Notes under the pieces: generated by a model
The model's input: the letters and a program-made list of their open reading frames with translations, nothing else
Told to the model about the DNA's origin: nothing
Database searches by the model: none
Translations under genes and position numbers: made by a program
Part shown: positions 48,227 through 58,724 of the stretch, in pieces
Position numbering within the stretch: position 1 is the stretch's first letter
Layout: the number at the start of each line of letters is the position of its first letter
Assembly: GCA_016712375.1 (NCBI GenBank)
Contig: JADJRE010000045.1
Location: 1-64,000 of the forward strand
Direction of reading: 5' to 3'
Origin: Rhodospirillales bacterium
GTDB taxonomy: Bacteria; Pseudomonadota; Alphaproteobacteria; Rhodospirillales; Defluviicoccaceae
Length of the DNA stretch: 64,000 nucleotides

Positions 48227-48375
48227 TGCCGCGTCGAAACTGCCTCCCGACTTTGTTATTCAACGACGAAGCTGCATATTGTGGTGATTAAACCCTGCAT
48301 TTGCCATCATGAAATGCAATCTTTGTGCATCGGAAGAGGAATAGTGCCAGCGACCGAGCACGCTCACAGGATCGC

Positions 48376-48606
48376 TCAGCCGGTCTTTCTGATGACGATG
48401 CTGAACACGCCGTCCACCTCGTCGCTTGCAACCAGGGTGTGTCCGGTGGTGCGGCAGAAGGCGATGAAATCGCCAGGCGCCGCCGGATCAGTCGCCAGCA
48501 CACGTAGTTCTTCGCCGGGTGCCAGCGGGCGCAGCGCGCGGTTGGCGCGCAGCACCGGCAGCAGGCACTGCAAACCCTGGACATCCAGCGTCGCCGCCAC
48601 CGTCAA
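48376..48606 (-). CDS. TusA/SirA-like sulfurtransferase protein
   Basis: A protein of 76 residues with the TusA fold: LDVQGLQCLLPVLRANRAL, LRVLATDPAAPGDFIAFCR and a late VFSIVIRKTG. The single active-site Cys of TusA proteins is present in GLQC. The usual Cys-Pro-x-Pro motif reads Cys-Leu-Leu-Pro, so the first Pro is lost. TTG start. It may pass sulfur between enzymes, but the partner is unknown. Confidence 0.82.
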   Translation of the reverse strand: MTVAATLDVQGLQCLLPVLRANRALRPLAPGEELRVLATDPAAPGDFIAFCRTTGHTLVASDEVDGVFSIVIRKTG

Positions 48607-48642
48607 GCCCGCGACGGCATTAGGCCAGCGTCCGCCAGCGGA

Positions 48643-48927
48643 CTAGTCTCGAAAATTTTCGGCATAGCTCTTCGGCCGGAGGGCTGGCGCGTGCGGCTCC
48701 AGCAGAGCATACGAGAGGCCATTGCGCTCGGCGAATGCGATCGCCTCCTCGCGCGAGTCAAACAGCAGGCGGAGCTGTGTGCGCGTGTCACGGGAACCCA
48801 TCCAACCCATCAGCGGATCGGGTACCTGCGGTGCGTCGCGCTCGAACTGCACCATCCACTGGTGCGTCTTGCGACGGCCTGACTGCATCGCCGTCTTGCT
48901 CGGTCGAAAAATGCGGACATCGGGCAC
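48643..48927 (-). CDS. Complex I NDUFS4-type accessory subunit (ETC complex I subunit family)
   Basis: A protein of 94 residues of the NDUFS4/18-kDa family: VRIFRPSKTAMQSGRRKTHQW, WMGSRDTRTQLRLLFDSREEA, FAERNGLSYAL and terminal KSYAENF. This accessory subunit of NADH:ubiquinone oxidoreductase is typical of alphaproteobacteria and mitochondria. GTG start at 48927 with a CAGGAGACC ribosome site. It lies outside any nuo cluster, as is usual. Confidence 0.9.
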   Translation of the reverse strand: MPDVRIFRPSKTAMQSGRRKTHQWMVQFERDAPQVPDPLMGWMGSRDTRTQLRLLFDSREEAIAFAERNGLSYALLEPHAPALRPKSYAENFRD

Positions 48928-49095
48928 GAATAGGTCTCCTGGGGCAGATCGCAGCCTTTGGCGGGGAGGTAGGACGGCTGGGAGCAAAATAACCACTTTC
49001 CCGGCGACGGGGAAGCACCCCTGCGTTCCTGACCGCGTCGCGCGCCCGACCGCGGCTTGCGGGAGTCCCGAACAGTCGCGACGTTGAACCTGTGC

Positions 49096-50908
<1,813 letters not shown>

Positions 50909-50919
50909 GAGGATGTCTC

Positions 50920-53298
50920 CTAAGTTGATGCGGCGGGGGAGGGGGGCGAAAATGACGGAGAGGTGTTGCGGGCGGCAGCGATCGCGCGCCAGATCTTCTC
51001 CGGCGAAAGCGGCATGTCAAGAGGCGCAACACCGAGCGGCGCCAGCGCGTCGTGCACCGCATTTACCACCGCCGGGCAGGCGCCGATGGTGCCGGCCTCG
51101 CCCGCTCCCTTGATGCCCATCGGATTGGTGGTGCAGGGCACGCAATTGGTCCTGAAATCGACGAACGGCACGTCCGCGGCCCGGGGCAGACCGTAGTCGA
51201 CGAACGAGCCGGTGAGCAGCTGCGCTGATGCGGGGTCGTAGACAGCGTTCTCGAACAGCGCCTGGCCGATACCCTGAGCAATGCCACCGTAAACCTGGCC
51301 GGCCAGCAGCAGCGGGTTGACGACCGTGCCGAAGTCGTCGACCACATGGTAGGAGACCACCTCCGTCGCACCCGTCTCGGGATCGACTTCGACCTCGCAG
51401 ACGTGGGTGCCGTTGGGAAAAGTGGAGGCGGCCAACTTGTAACGCCCGGAGGCGGTGAGCCGCGCATGCGGAACGCCTGGCGGCCGGTTCTCCGGCAAGG
51501 CCAACGCTGCGGCGATCTCAGCCAAGCCGATGCCGCGTCCATCCTGCTCGCCGTCAAGGTGGTATTGGCCGCTTTCAAAGTGCATTGGCCGATCGCCCGC
51601 CTGCAGCAGATGCCGGGCGAGCGTTTCGCCGTGGGCGATCAGCGCCGCGCACGCCGCCCGCACAGCCGGCCCCCCGACGGGAAGCGAGCGAGAGCCGCTG
51701 GTGCCGCGCCCGAACGGGATGCGGTCGGTATCGCCCTGGCGCACCGTGACGCTTGCGAACGGCACGCCGAGGTCGTCGGCGATGATCTGCGCATAGGCCG
51801 TCTCGTGCCCTTGCCCGGTCGACTGGGTGCCGATCAACAGCTCGATCGTTCCATCCGCGTCGCAAATCAGCGTCGCTTCCTCTTCGTCGAAGCCGCAGAT
51901 CTCGACGTAGCAGGACAGTCCCCGGCCGCGCAGCCGCCCACGCTCCGCGGCCTCGCTCCGACGTCGTTCGAAGCCATTCCAGTCGGCCGACTGCAACGCG
52001 TCGTCGAGATTGCGGGCGAAGTCACCCGAATCGTAGACGGGGCCGGCGGCAGTACGATACGGCATCTGCTCCGGGCCAATGAAATTACGACGCCGCAGTT
52101 CGTCCGGCGAGAGAGCAAGCAGGCGCGCCGCCTCGTCCATCAGCCGTTCGACGATGTAGGTCGCCTCCGGCCGTCCGGCGCCGCGATAGGCGTCCACTGG
52201 CGTCGAGTTGGTGTAGACGCCACGGCAGTTGGCGTAGATCAGTGGGATGGCGTACGCACCCGACAGCATGCAGCCGGTCATCTGCGACGGGATCGCTGGG
52301 GCAAATTCGTTGAGGTAGGCGCCCATGTTGGCGATCGTCTCGACCTTGAGCGCCTCGATGCGGCCATCGGCGGTGAAGGCGGCGGCGATCTTGTTGCGCT
52401 GATCGCGGCCGTGCGTGTCACCGAGGAAGGTCTCCGAGCGGTCCGCCACCCACTTCACCGGCCGGCCCAGTCGCTGCGCACACCAAAGCACCAGCGCTTC
52501 CTCCGGATAGTGGAAGATCTTCGAGCCGAAGCCGCCGCCGACGTCCGGGACGATCACCCGAATCCGCTCGGCGGGCACTTTCAAGGTATCGCGGGCGAGC
52601 TGTTCCTTGATCGAGTGCCCGCCCTGGCTGGAGGTGTAAAGGGTGTAGCGATGATCGTCCGGATTGTAGGCGCCAATCGATGCTCGGGGCTCCATCGGGC
52701 ACGGGATGACGCGGTTGTGGACCAGCGACAGATCGACGCGGGAAACAGCCTGCCGCAGGGCGGCGTCAACCGCTGACTCGTCGCCGCGTTCCCAAAAGAA
52801 GGCGACGTTGTCGGCGGCGCCGTCCCAAATGCGGCCGCGGGCGTCGCCCTCAAGTGCCTGTTCGATGCCAGCGATGGCGGGCAGCGGTTCGTAAGCCACC
52901 GCTATGCTCTCCATCGCGTCCCGCGCCGCAGCGAGGCTCTCCGCAACCACGAACGCCACCGGCTCGCCGACGAAGCGGACGCGTTCGCGCGCCAGTAGCG
53001 GCCGGCCGGGACTTGGCATCGGCTGGCCGACGGAGCCTTTCACCGGCACCGCACAACGAATCGAGCCAAGACCGTCGGCCGCCAGATCCTGAGCGGTTGC
53101 AACCATCAGGACGCCCGGCAACGCCAGCGCCGGGCGAACGTCGATATCGCGCAGCCTGGCGTGCGCGTGCGGAGAGCGCAGCATCACGGCGTGCACCTGG
53201 CTCGGCAGCGAGATGTCGGCGGTGTATCGGCCGGACCCGGTGAGGAAGCGGTGATCTTCGCTGCGTCTGACCGGCTGGCTAAGGCCGAAGCGACCCAT
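50920..53298 (-). CDS. CoxL-like xanthine dehydrogenase family molybdopterin-binding subunit (form II type)
   Basis: Large subunit of 792 residues of the molybdenum hydroxylase family. It has an N-terminal a/b hammerhead (RSEDHRFLTGSGRYTADI) and QVHAVMLRSPHAHARL. Mo-cofactor loops include GGGFGSKIFHYPEEALVLW and a late GEAGTIGACPAVVNAVHDAL with the Glu base region. The active-site loop reads AYRGAGR near residue 368. This is the form II signature and not the AYRCSFR of true CO dehydrogenase, so CO oxidation is unlikely. Neither the FAD (CoxM) nor the 2Fe-2S (CoxS) subunit is adjacent. The substrate is unknown, probably an aldehyde or N-heterocycle. Confidence 0.92.
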   Translation of the reverse strand: MGRFGLSQPVRRSEDHRFLTGSGRYTADISLPSQVHAVMLRSPHAHARLRDIDVRPALALPGVLMVATAQDLAADGLGSIRCAVPVKGSVGQPMPSPGRPLLARERVRFVGEPVAFVVAESLAAARDAMESIAVAYEPLPAIAGIEQALEGDARGRIWDGAADNVAFFWERGDESAVDAALRQAVSRVDLSLVHNRVIPCPMEPRASIGAYNPDDHRYTLYTSSQGGHSIKEQLARDTLKVPAERIRVIVPDVGGGFGSKIFHYPEEALVLWCAQRLGRPVKWVADRSETFLGDTHGRDQRNKIAAAFTADGRIEALKVETIANMGAYLNEFAPAIPSQMTGCMLSGAYAIPLIYANCRGVYTNSTPVDAYRGAGRPEATYIVERLMDEAARLLALSPDELRRRNFIGPEQMPYRTAAGPVYDSGDFARNLDDALQSADWNGFERRRSEAAERGRLRGRGLSCYVEICGFDEEEATLICDADGTIELLIGTQSTGQGHETAYAQIIADDLGVPFASVTVRQGDTDRIPFGRGTSGSRSLPVGGPAVRAACAALIAHGETLARHLLQAGDRPMHFESGQYHLDGEQDGRGIGLAEIAAALALPENRPPGVPHARLTASGRYKLAASTFPNGTHVCEVEVDPETGATEVVSYHVVDDFGTVVNPLLLAGQVYGGIAQGIGQALFENAVYDPASAQLLTGSFVDYGLPRAADVPFVDFRTNCVPCTTNPMGIKGAGEAGTIGACPAVVNAVHDALAPLGVAPLDMPLSPEKIWRAIAAARNTSPSFSPPSPAAST

Positions 53299-53359
53299 GG
53301 CTGTCTCCTGGTCTCCCCGATGTCGGAAGGTCAGCGCAGATGATAAGCGTTTCGAACGC

Positions 53360-54820
53360 TCAGCTCCACAGCGCTCCGGGCGGCAGTTCGGCGGAGGAGA
53401 AGGTATCCACGCCGAAGCGCCATGCCCGGAAGTCGTCTGACCAGTAATCAGCGGACAACCCTGCCTTGGTCTTCAGCTGCCGCAGGAAGTCGCCGGGATC
53501 GCCAAGGGACTCCCAGACCTGTGGCAGGAACACGCCGCGACAGTCACTGCAGCGGATGACCAGCCCGTCCCGCCCGACGCGCAGTTGGTCGAGCAGCGCA
53601 TCCTCGCTCGCGAAGTGCAGTTGCTCTGGCTCGTCCAGAACAGAGACGGTGAGTTGCAACCTGGGGCATTCGCCGGCTTCGACGCGATTGAAGCGGTTAT
53701 CATGGAAGGCAGCGGCAAAACCGTTGCAGGCAACATCCTCGATCAAGGGCCGGTAGGCTTCGACCGAGCCGATGCAGCCGCGCAGCCGGCCGTTCGACGT
53801 CAGGGTGACGAAGGACGCGCGCAGTGCTTGCAGCTCTTCCGGGTACGACCCGGCGTTCACCGGCATCTCGCGCCCCCAGCTCAACCCGTGCTCGATCGAT
53901 GCGGCCGCGGTCTGCAGCAGCGTCGCGGCGTACCGGTCGAGCAAGCCCCCTTCGTTCCCTCGTGAAGAAATTGCCGTCGCGGCCCCTTCCGCCGATCGGA
54001 TGTGTGCGCCGCCGTCAGCGGGTTCGCAGAACATCCAGGCGCCGTAGCCGACGACGCGCCTGCGGTCGCCAGCTGTGTCGCCGGAATTGCGCAGGTCGAG
54101 CGTCTCGACCGTCAGGTGCCGCCGCCGCGCCAGGGTCAGCAGGCCGATCAGCGGCACCCGTCCGCACGCCTGCTCCCAGTCAATGGCCTCGCCGTCAAGC
54201 GCTTCGACGGCCCGGCAGGTCGCAGCGTCGAGGCGCTGGGCCGCAGCGTACTCAAGGTAATGACTGAGGTCGGAGCTGATCACGATCAGCGTTTCCGGTC
54301 CGCCCCACAGCCGCTCGAGCACGTCCGCGACCTGCTCGCCAGAAGCGTCTCCAGCGAGCAGCGGCACCAGACGAAACGCGCCTAACACCATCTGCAGGAA
54401 CGGTAGGTGCACCTCCAGCGCGTGCTCCTCGGGTGCGGCGCATCCGACTCCGCACACCCGGCATCGCCAGCCAGGTCGGCTGATCGCCTCTTGGTCGATG
54501 GGAATGCGGCCGAGCGGCGTCTCGAATGCATCGACTTCGGGAGCGGCGAGACCGTGAACCGCCACCCGATGCGCCGGACCGATCAGCACTACCCGGCGGA
54601 CTACGCCGGCTAGCGGCGCCAGTCGCACATAAGCCTTCGCGGCGATCGGCCCGGAATAGACGTAGCCGGCGTGCGGCGCGACGATCGCCTTCGGCAACGG
54701 ACGGGAGGCTGCCAGGGTAGCGGCAGCCTCCGCGAGAAGGTCGCGCACCTGCTGCTGCAGCTCCCTCGCGCGACCCGGGTAAAACATTCCGGCTACGGCG
54801 GCCGGGCGAACGTGTGTCAT
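53360..54820 (-). CDS. AmmeMemoRadiSam system fusion protein (Memo + AMMECR1)
   Basis: A fusion of 486 residues. Residues 1-270 are a Memo domain (AmmeMemoRadiSam protein B): AAVAGMFYPGRARELQQQV, VAPHAGYVYSGPIAAKAY, LIGPAHRV, EHALEVHLPFLQMVL and VISSDLSHYLEY. The His, Asp and Cys pattern is that of a dioxygenase-like metal site. From about 300 an AMMECR1 domain (protein A) follows: SFVTLTSNGRLRGCIGSVEAY, FAAAFHDNRF, VLDEPEQL and DCRGVFLPQVWESLGDPGDFL. ATG at 54820 (MTHVRPAAVAG) is chosen as start. It is divergent from the radical SAM partner at 54925. The chemistry of the system is not established. Confidence 0.92.
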   Translation of the reverse strand: MTHVRPAAVAGMFYPGRARELQQQVRDLLAEAAATLAASRPLPKAIVAPHAGYVYSGPIAAKAYVRLAPLAGVVRRVVLIGPAHRVAVHGLAAPEVDAFETPLGRIPIDQEAISRPGWRCRVCGVGCAAPEEHALEVHLPFLQMVLGAFRLVPLLAGDASGEQVADVLERLWGGPETLIVISSDLSHYLEYAAAQRLDAATCRAVEALDGEAIDWEQACGRVPLIGLLTLARRRHLTVETLDLRNSGDTAGDRRRVVGYGAWMFCEPADGGAHIRSAEGAATAISSRGNEGGLLDRYAATLLQTAAASIEHGLSWGREMPVNAGSYPEELQALRASFVTLTSNGRLRGCIGSVEAYRPLIEDVACNGFAAAFHDNRFNRVEAGECPRLQLTVSVLDEPEQLHFASEDALLDQLRVGRDGLVIRCSDCRGVFLPQVWESLGDPGDFLRQLKTKAGLSADYWSDDFRAWRFGVDTFSSAELPPGALWS

Positions 54821-54837
54821 CGGCGGCCCTCCGATCA

Positions 54838-54850
54838 TATATAATAAGTG
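54838..54850. promoter_or_regulatory. AT-rich promoter core in the AmmeMemoRadiSam divergent region
   Basis: In a GC-rich setting, TATATAATAAGTG stands out between the two divergent genes, and TATAAT at 54840-54845 matches a -10 box. No clear -35 element was seen. It could serve either strand. Confidence 0.35.
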
Positions 54851-54924
54851 TAGGCGATCGGGGCGCCGGCCAATACCCCGTCGCAGGCGTCGCCACTCGG
54901 ACGAGCGCGCCGAACGAGGACGCA

Positions 54925-56030
54925 ATGGCCGAACACCTTGATGAAGCGGTGGATGAAGACGATCTGGCTCCCGGCCGGTACTGGCATCGGCTAGACGACG
55001 GGCGGGTGCAATGTGACGTCTGTCCGCGGCTGTGCCGGCTGCACGAGGGCCAGCGTGGCCTATGCTTCGTTCGCGCGCGGCACCGAGATCGTATGGTGCT
55101 CACCACCTACGGGCGCTCTAGCGGGTTCTGCATCGATCCGGTCGAGAAGAAGCCGCTCAACCATTTCCTGCCGGGGACTCCCATTTTGTCTTTCGGCACC
55201 GCGGGCTGCAACCTGACCTGCAAGTTCTGCCAGAACTGGGACATCTCCAAATCGCGGGAGTTCGACCGGCTGACGGACCGGGCGAGCCCGGAAGCGATCG
55301 CCCGCGCCGCCGAGGCAAGTGGCTGCCGCAGCGTCGCCTTCACCTATAATGATCCGGTGATCTTCCTCGAGTATGCGGTGGATGTCGCTCAGGCCTGTCG
55401 GGCGCGCGGGCTGAAGACAGTGGCGGTGACTGCCGGCTATGTCTGTCCCGACGCCCGCGCTGAGCTGTTTGCGCACATGGACGCCGCCAATGTCGACCTG
55501 AAGGGGTTCACAGAAGCGTTCTATCGAGCTCTGCACCCGGCCATCTGCAACCCGTTCTCGATACCCTCATCTACCTGAAGCAGCGAACCAGCGTCTGGTT
55601 CGAGATCACCACCCTGCTGATCCCTGGCGAGAACGATTCCGACGCCAAGATCAACGAGATGACCGGCTGGATCGCGCATACGATCGGCTGCGACGTCCCT
55701 ATTCACTTCACTGCCTTCCATCCCGACTGGAAGATGCTGGACACCCCGCCGACCCCGTCGGCGACGCTGACCCGGGCTCGTAGCATCGCGCTGCGCAACG
55801 GACTGCGGTACGTCTACACCGGCAACGTCCACGACGAAGCGGGCGGCTCGACCAGCTGCCCGGCCTGCGGTGTGCTGCTGGTCGGCCGGGACTGGTACGA
55901 CATCACCGCCTGGAACCTGCATAAGGGCGCTTGCTCCGCGTGTGGCACCAAGATCGCCGGAGTGTTCGAGGACCGGCCGGGCGACTGGGGTCGGCGCCGC
56001 CGGCCACTGAGCATCGCGACTTTCGCCTGA
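54925..56030 (+). CDS. amrS: AmmeMemoRadiSam system radical SAM enzyme, frameshifted
   Basis: A PflA-like radical SAM protein. It has an N-terminal Cys-rich segment (CDVCPRLCRLHEGQRGLC) and the 4Fe-4S motif CNLTCKFCQNW (Cys at about 95, 99, 102). SAM-fold blocks are SVAFTYNDPVIFLEYAVDVA and NVDLKGFTEAFY. The C-terminal half lies in another frame: VLDTLIYLKQRTSVWFEITT, HFTAFHPDWKM, then a zinc-ribbon CPACGVLL and CSACG. The shift is near 55535, at the weakly conserved YR...CxGHLQ joint. Start ATG 54925 follows GAGGACGCA. It faces the Memo-AMMECR1 fusion across 104 bp, completing the three-part system in two genes. Confidence 0.9.
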
Positions 56031-56130
56031 ACAGGCCGTGCACATCCCTCGATAGCGCTGGCGATGAATCGGCCAGCACGGCATTCTCGTTCGCGAACCA
56101 ACCATCTGGCGGCGAGAGGCGATTACTGCC

Positions 56131-56760
56131 ATGAAGCTTTACGACTGCGCTCCTGCTCCGAGTCCGCGCCGCGTGCGCATGTTTCTTGCCGAAAAGGGGT
56201 TGACGATCCCGATCGTGCAGGTGGACTTGCGCGGGGGCGAACACCTGCGCCCGGAGTTCCTGAAGCTCAATCCTTGGGGCACCGTGCCCGTCATCGAACT
56301 CGACGATGGCACGACGATCAGCGAGGCGTCAGCCTGCTGCCGCTACATCGAGGAAATTCACCCGCAGCCGCCACTCCTGGGTCGTGATCCAAAGGAGAAG
56401 GCGCTGATCGCCATGTGGGACCACCACTGCGAGATCGACGGTTTTTTGGCAGGCGCCGAGGCCTTGCGCAATGAAGCGAAAGGCATGGCTGGCCGAGCCT
56501 TGCCCGGACCTGTCGGCTACGAGCAGATCCCGGGGCTGGCCGAACGGGGGCGGGCTCGGATCCAGCATTTTATTGCCGGGCTGAACGAACGGTTGGGCGA
56601 GAGCCCGTTTGTTGCCGGCCAAGCCTTCAGCGTCGCTGATATCACGGCCTTCATTTCGGTGGAATTCGCTTCCTGGATAAAAATCAACCCTCCTGAGGAC
56701 GCCGCGGCGCTCCGCCGCTGGCTTGAAGGCATGCGCGCCCGGCCGAGCAGCAAGGCGTAA
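56131..56760 (+). CDS. Glutathione S-transferase family protein
   Basis: A protein of 209 residues. The thioredoxin-like N-domain has MKLYDCAPAPSPRRVRMFLAEKG, the cis-Pro LNPWGTVPVIELDDG and the glutathione-binding ISEASACCRYIEE. The all-helical C-domain holds FVAGQAFSVADITAFISVEF. The catalytic position near the start reads Pro-Ser-Pro, as in beta/theta-like types. It is 100 bp downstream of the radical SAM gene in the same direction. The substrate is unknown. Confidence 0.9.
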   Translation: MKLYDCAPAPSPRRVRMFLAEKGLTIPIVQVDLRGGEHLRPEFLKLNPWGTVPVIELDDGTTISEASACCRYIEEIHPQPPLLGRDPKEKALIAMWDHHCEIDGFLAGAEALRNEAKGMAGRALPGPVGYEQIPGLAERGRARIQHFIAGLNERLGESPFVAGQAFSVADITAFISVEFASWIKINPPEDAAALRRWLEGMRARPSSKA

Positions 56761-57113
56761 CAGTCGATATCTGGCGCCCGTCCATCCGGAACAAATAGCC
56801 GGGTTATGGGCGCCTGAAACCCATTTCAGAGCCGATCTGGATCCGGTTCGGATCCGATTTGCGCCGGTTTTTCTTCACAACCTATTGTAACCATTGATAA
56901 AGCTAGCAAATGGCGCGGGAAACGTCGTCAAAAGCGTCGTCAAAATCACACTGCAACCCACTCTAGAACAAACAAAGAACTTAGCATTGCAGCGCAGTCG
57001 GATCAACCCGTCAGCTCGCGCGCTCCAATGGCCTTGTCAGGCTGCGCGCGCCTTCTCTGAGCTGGGCCGCGGAGCTTCGCCATCCGCCGGAGGGCAGCCA
57101 ACGGCCCGGCTTT
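56761..57113. other. Intergenic region, GST to lipoprotein gene
   Basis: Convergent 3' ends flank this stretch. It has no recognised gene. A hairpin near 56834-56875 is listed separately; the rest shows nothing distinctive. Confidence 0.4.
56834..56875 (+). terminator. Possible terminator after glutathione transferase gene
   Basis: ATCTGGATCCG and CGGATCCGAT form an imperfect stem (one bulged base) around 56835-56857. A GGTTTTTCTTC T-rich run follows at 56867-56876. The gap between stem and T-run is about ten bases, so the call is weak. Confidence 0.4.
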
Positions 57114-58464
57114 CTACTCAGCGCCATCGGTTACCGGTACGTTCTCAAGCCTCGAGAGCCGATCCAACATACCTTGAACATCCAGCCGCTGGGCCCGGAT
57201 GTAGTCGTAATGCAGACGCTCGACCCGCCGGTAAGGCGTTCCACGAGACGCTGGCGAGCCTATCGATGCTGTAATCGTGTGCGGCCAGAATCGCGTCATA
57301 CTTGTCCCGGAAGTAGAGGAGGTTCGACTTCAGGTCGACATATCTCGGATCTGAAAGCAGGCGGACCGCGTTGGCGGTCGTGCCCATGCTTAAAGGCGAT
57401 TGAACTGCGAAAAGCCGAAACTGAGAGTTGTAGATATCGTTAGGCTCGTGCACCGGCAGCGTCTTCAACAGTGCGCCCTGGCGCGTCGGCAGCCATCGGA
57501 AATCATGGAGCGCATCGCGCAGTGCCCCCTCAGCCTGGATCTGCTGGTAATCATCGACCGGCCCTTCCGTTCCAAGAGCAGCCAAGTTGACGAATTCATT
57601 CGCGGGCACGGCAAGCCTGAACAGATGCCGGATCTTGATGCCGAGCACCGAAACCGGCGACCACATGTTGGCTGCCGCCAGCGCATTGCGCACGGTATGA
57701 ACGCAGTTGTTGGCAAGCAGACTCCAATTGTAGTCGGCCTTTCCTGTCGCATACTCCTGGTTCTTGTCGTTCAGAAAAGCGATGACTTCGTTCAGAACCG
57801 GTTCCGTCACCGGAATCCTCGCACAGAAGACGTTGCGGGCGAACTGCAGCGCGAAGTCTGCGGTGATTGAGTGGTTGGCGACATACTCTTCGAGAGTGGA
57901 GTTCTCGCTGCTCTTCCAGCCGGGATGCAATTCCACGCCCTGGTAAACACCCAGATCGATGGCTTGGCGAACGGTGGCGTCGAAGTGATCTTGCGTGAGC
58001 CGCTCGTCAGGCTTCAGATTCCCGCTGAACACCAGTTCGTGTCCGGGGATCGCTACCCAATTCACGTTTCGCAACCAGCGGCCGACACTCACGCCGGCGC
58101 CATGTTCCGGATCGTCCAGCGCGGTCGCTACCCGATGGCATCGCCGCAGCTGCGGAAAAGGCGCGTTCTCATCCTTGCATGCCCCCTTGATGTACAGCAG
58201 CGCGTGCCCGAACGGATTGCCTCGGCGCCCGTCCTTGCGACTAAACTGGCTGATGGTGCAGAGTTCGACGTAGTAGGGAAACAGCTGGTCGTAGACCGGG
58301 TCGGGCCGCCTTTCGACGATGATCTGCTCGGTTTTCAGCAGGAAGCGGGCAATCAGCCCGCTGTCGTCTCCGCACCCCGCGAGCATCAACGTCAGGACGA
58401 CGAGCAGCAGGGAGCGCAATCCCCAGAGAGCTTCGCGTGCTTCACATCGCTGATTTTTCAACAT
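57114..58464 (-). CDS. Lipoprotein with possible permuted papain-like (Lnb/DUF4105-like) fold, frameshifted near 3' end
   Basis: A protein of about 450 residues and uncertain family. A lipobox (LMLAGC, Cys31) predicts a lipid-anchored periplasmic protein. A His-first motif NPFGHALLYIKGAC (His about 87) and a Cys-later motif NNCVHTVRNALAAA (Cys about 254) occur in this order. That order is seen in circularly permuted papain-like domains (LRAT, DUF4105/Lnb type). By analogy it could be a peptidase, amidase or acyltransferase; this is inference. The end is one frame off: SIDRLASVSWN should join TPYRRVERLHYDYIRAQ, with the shift near 57237-57241 and the true stop at 57114. Confidence 0.72.
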
Positions 58465-58724
58465 GCGGGAATTCCGCTAAGAGTTAATTGGCGTCTTTCG
58501 CCACCGCTTATACCATCCCGTCGCCATCGGCGCGTGTTGTGCATCGCGGGATGCGAGCGCATCGAGGTCAGAAGCAACGCACGCGCGCAACGTGCGGAAT
58601 CTGGTGTACTGTTCGCGCGTGGGTGACCGCTCAGGCGCGAGAGGTGATCGGCGGGTCCGCCTTCTGGTAGATGCCTCGATCGCCGTGACTCCTTTGATGC
58701 GTGCCAATTGGGGGGAATAATCGC

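Noticed and set aside
51346..52776. Plus-strand open frame of 476 codons opposite coxL
   Set aside because: It is an antisense shadow of a clear molybdenum hydroxylase gene.
50920..53298. True aerobic carbon monoxide dehydrogenase
   Set aside because: The active-site loop is AYRGAGR rather than AYRCSFR and the medium and small subunits are missing.
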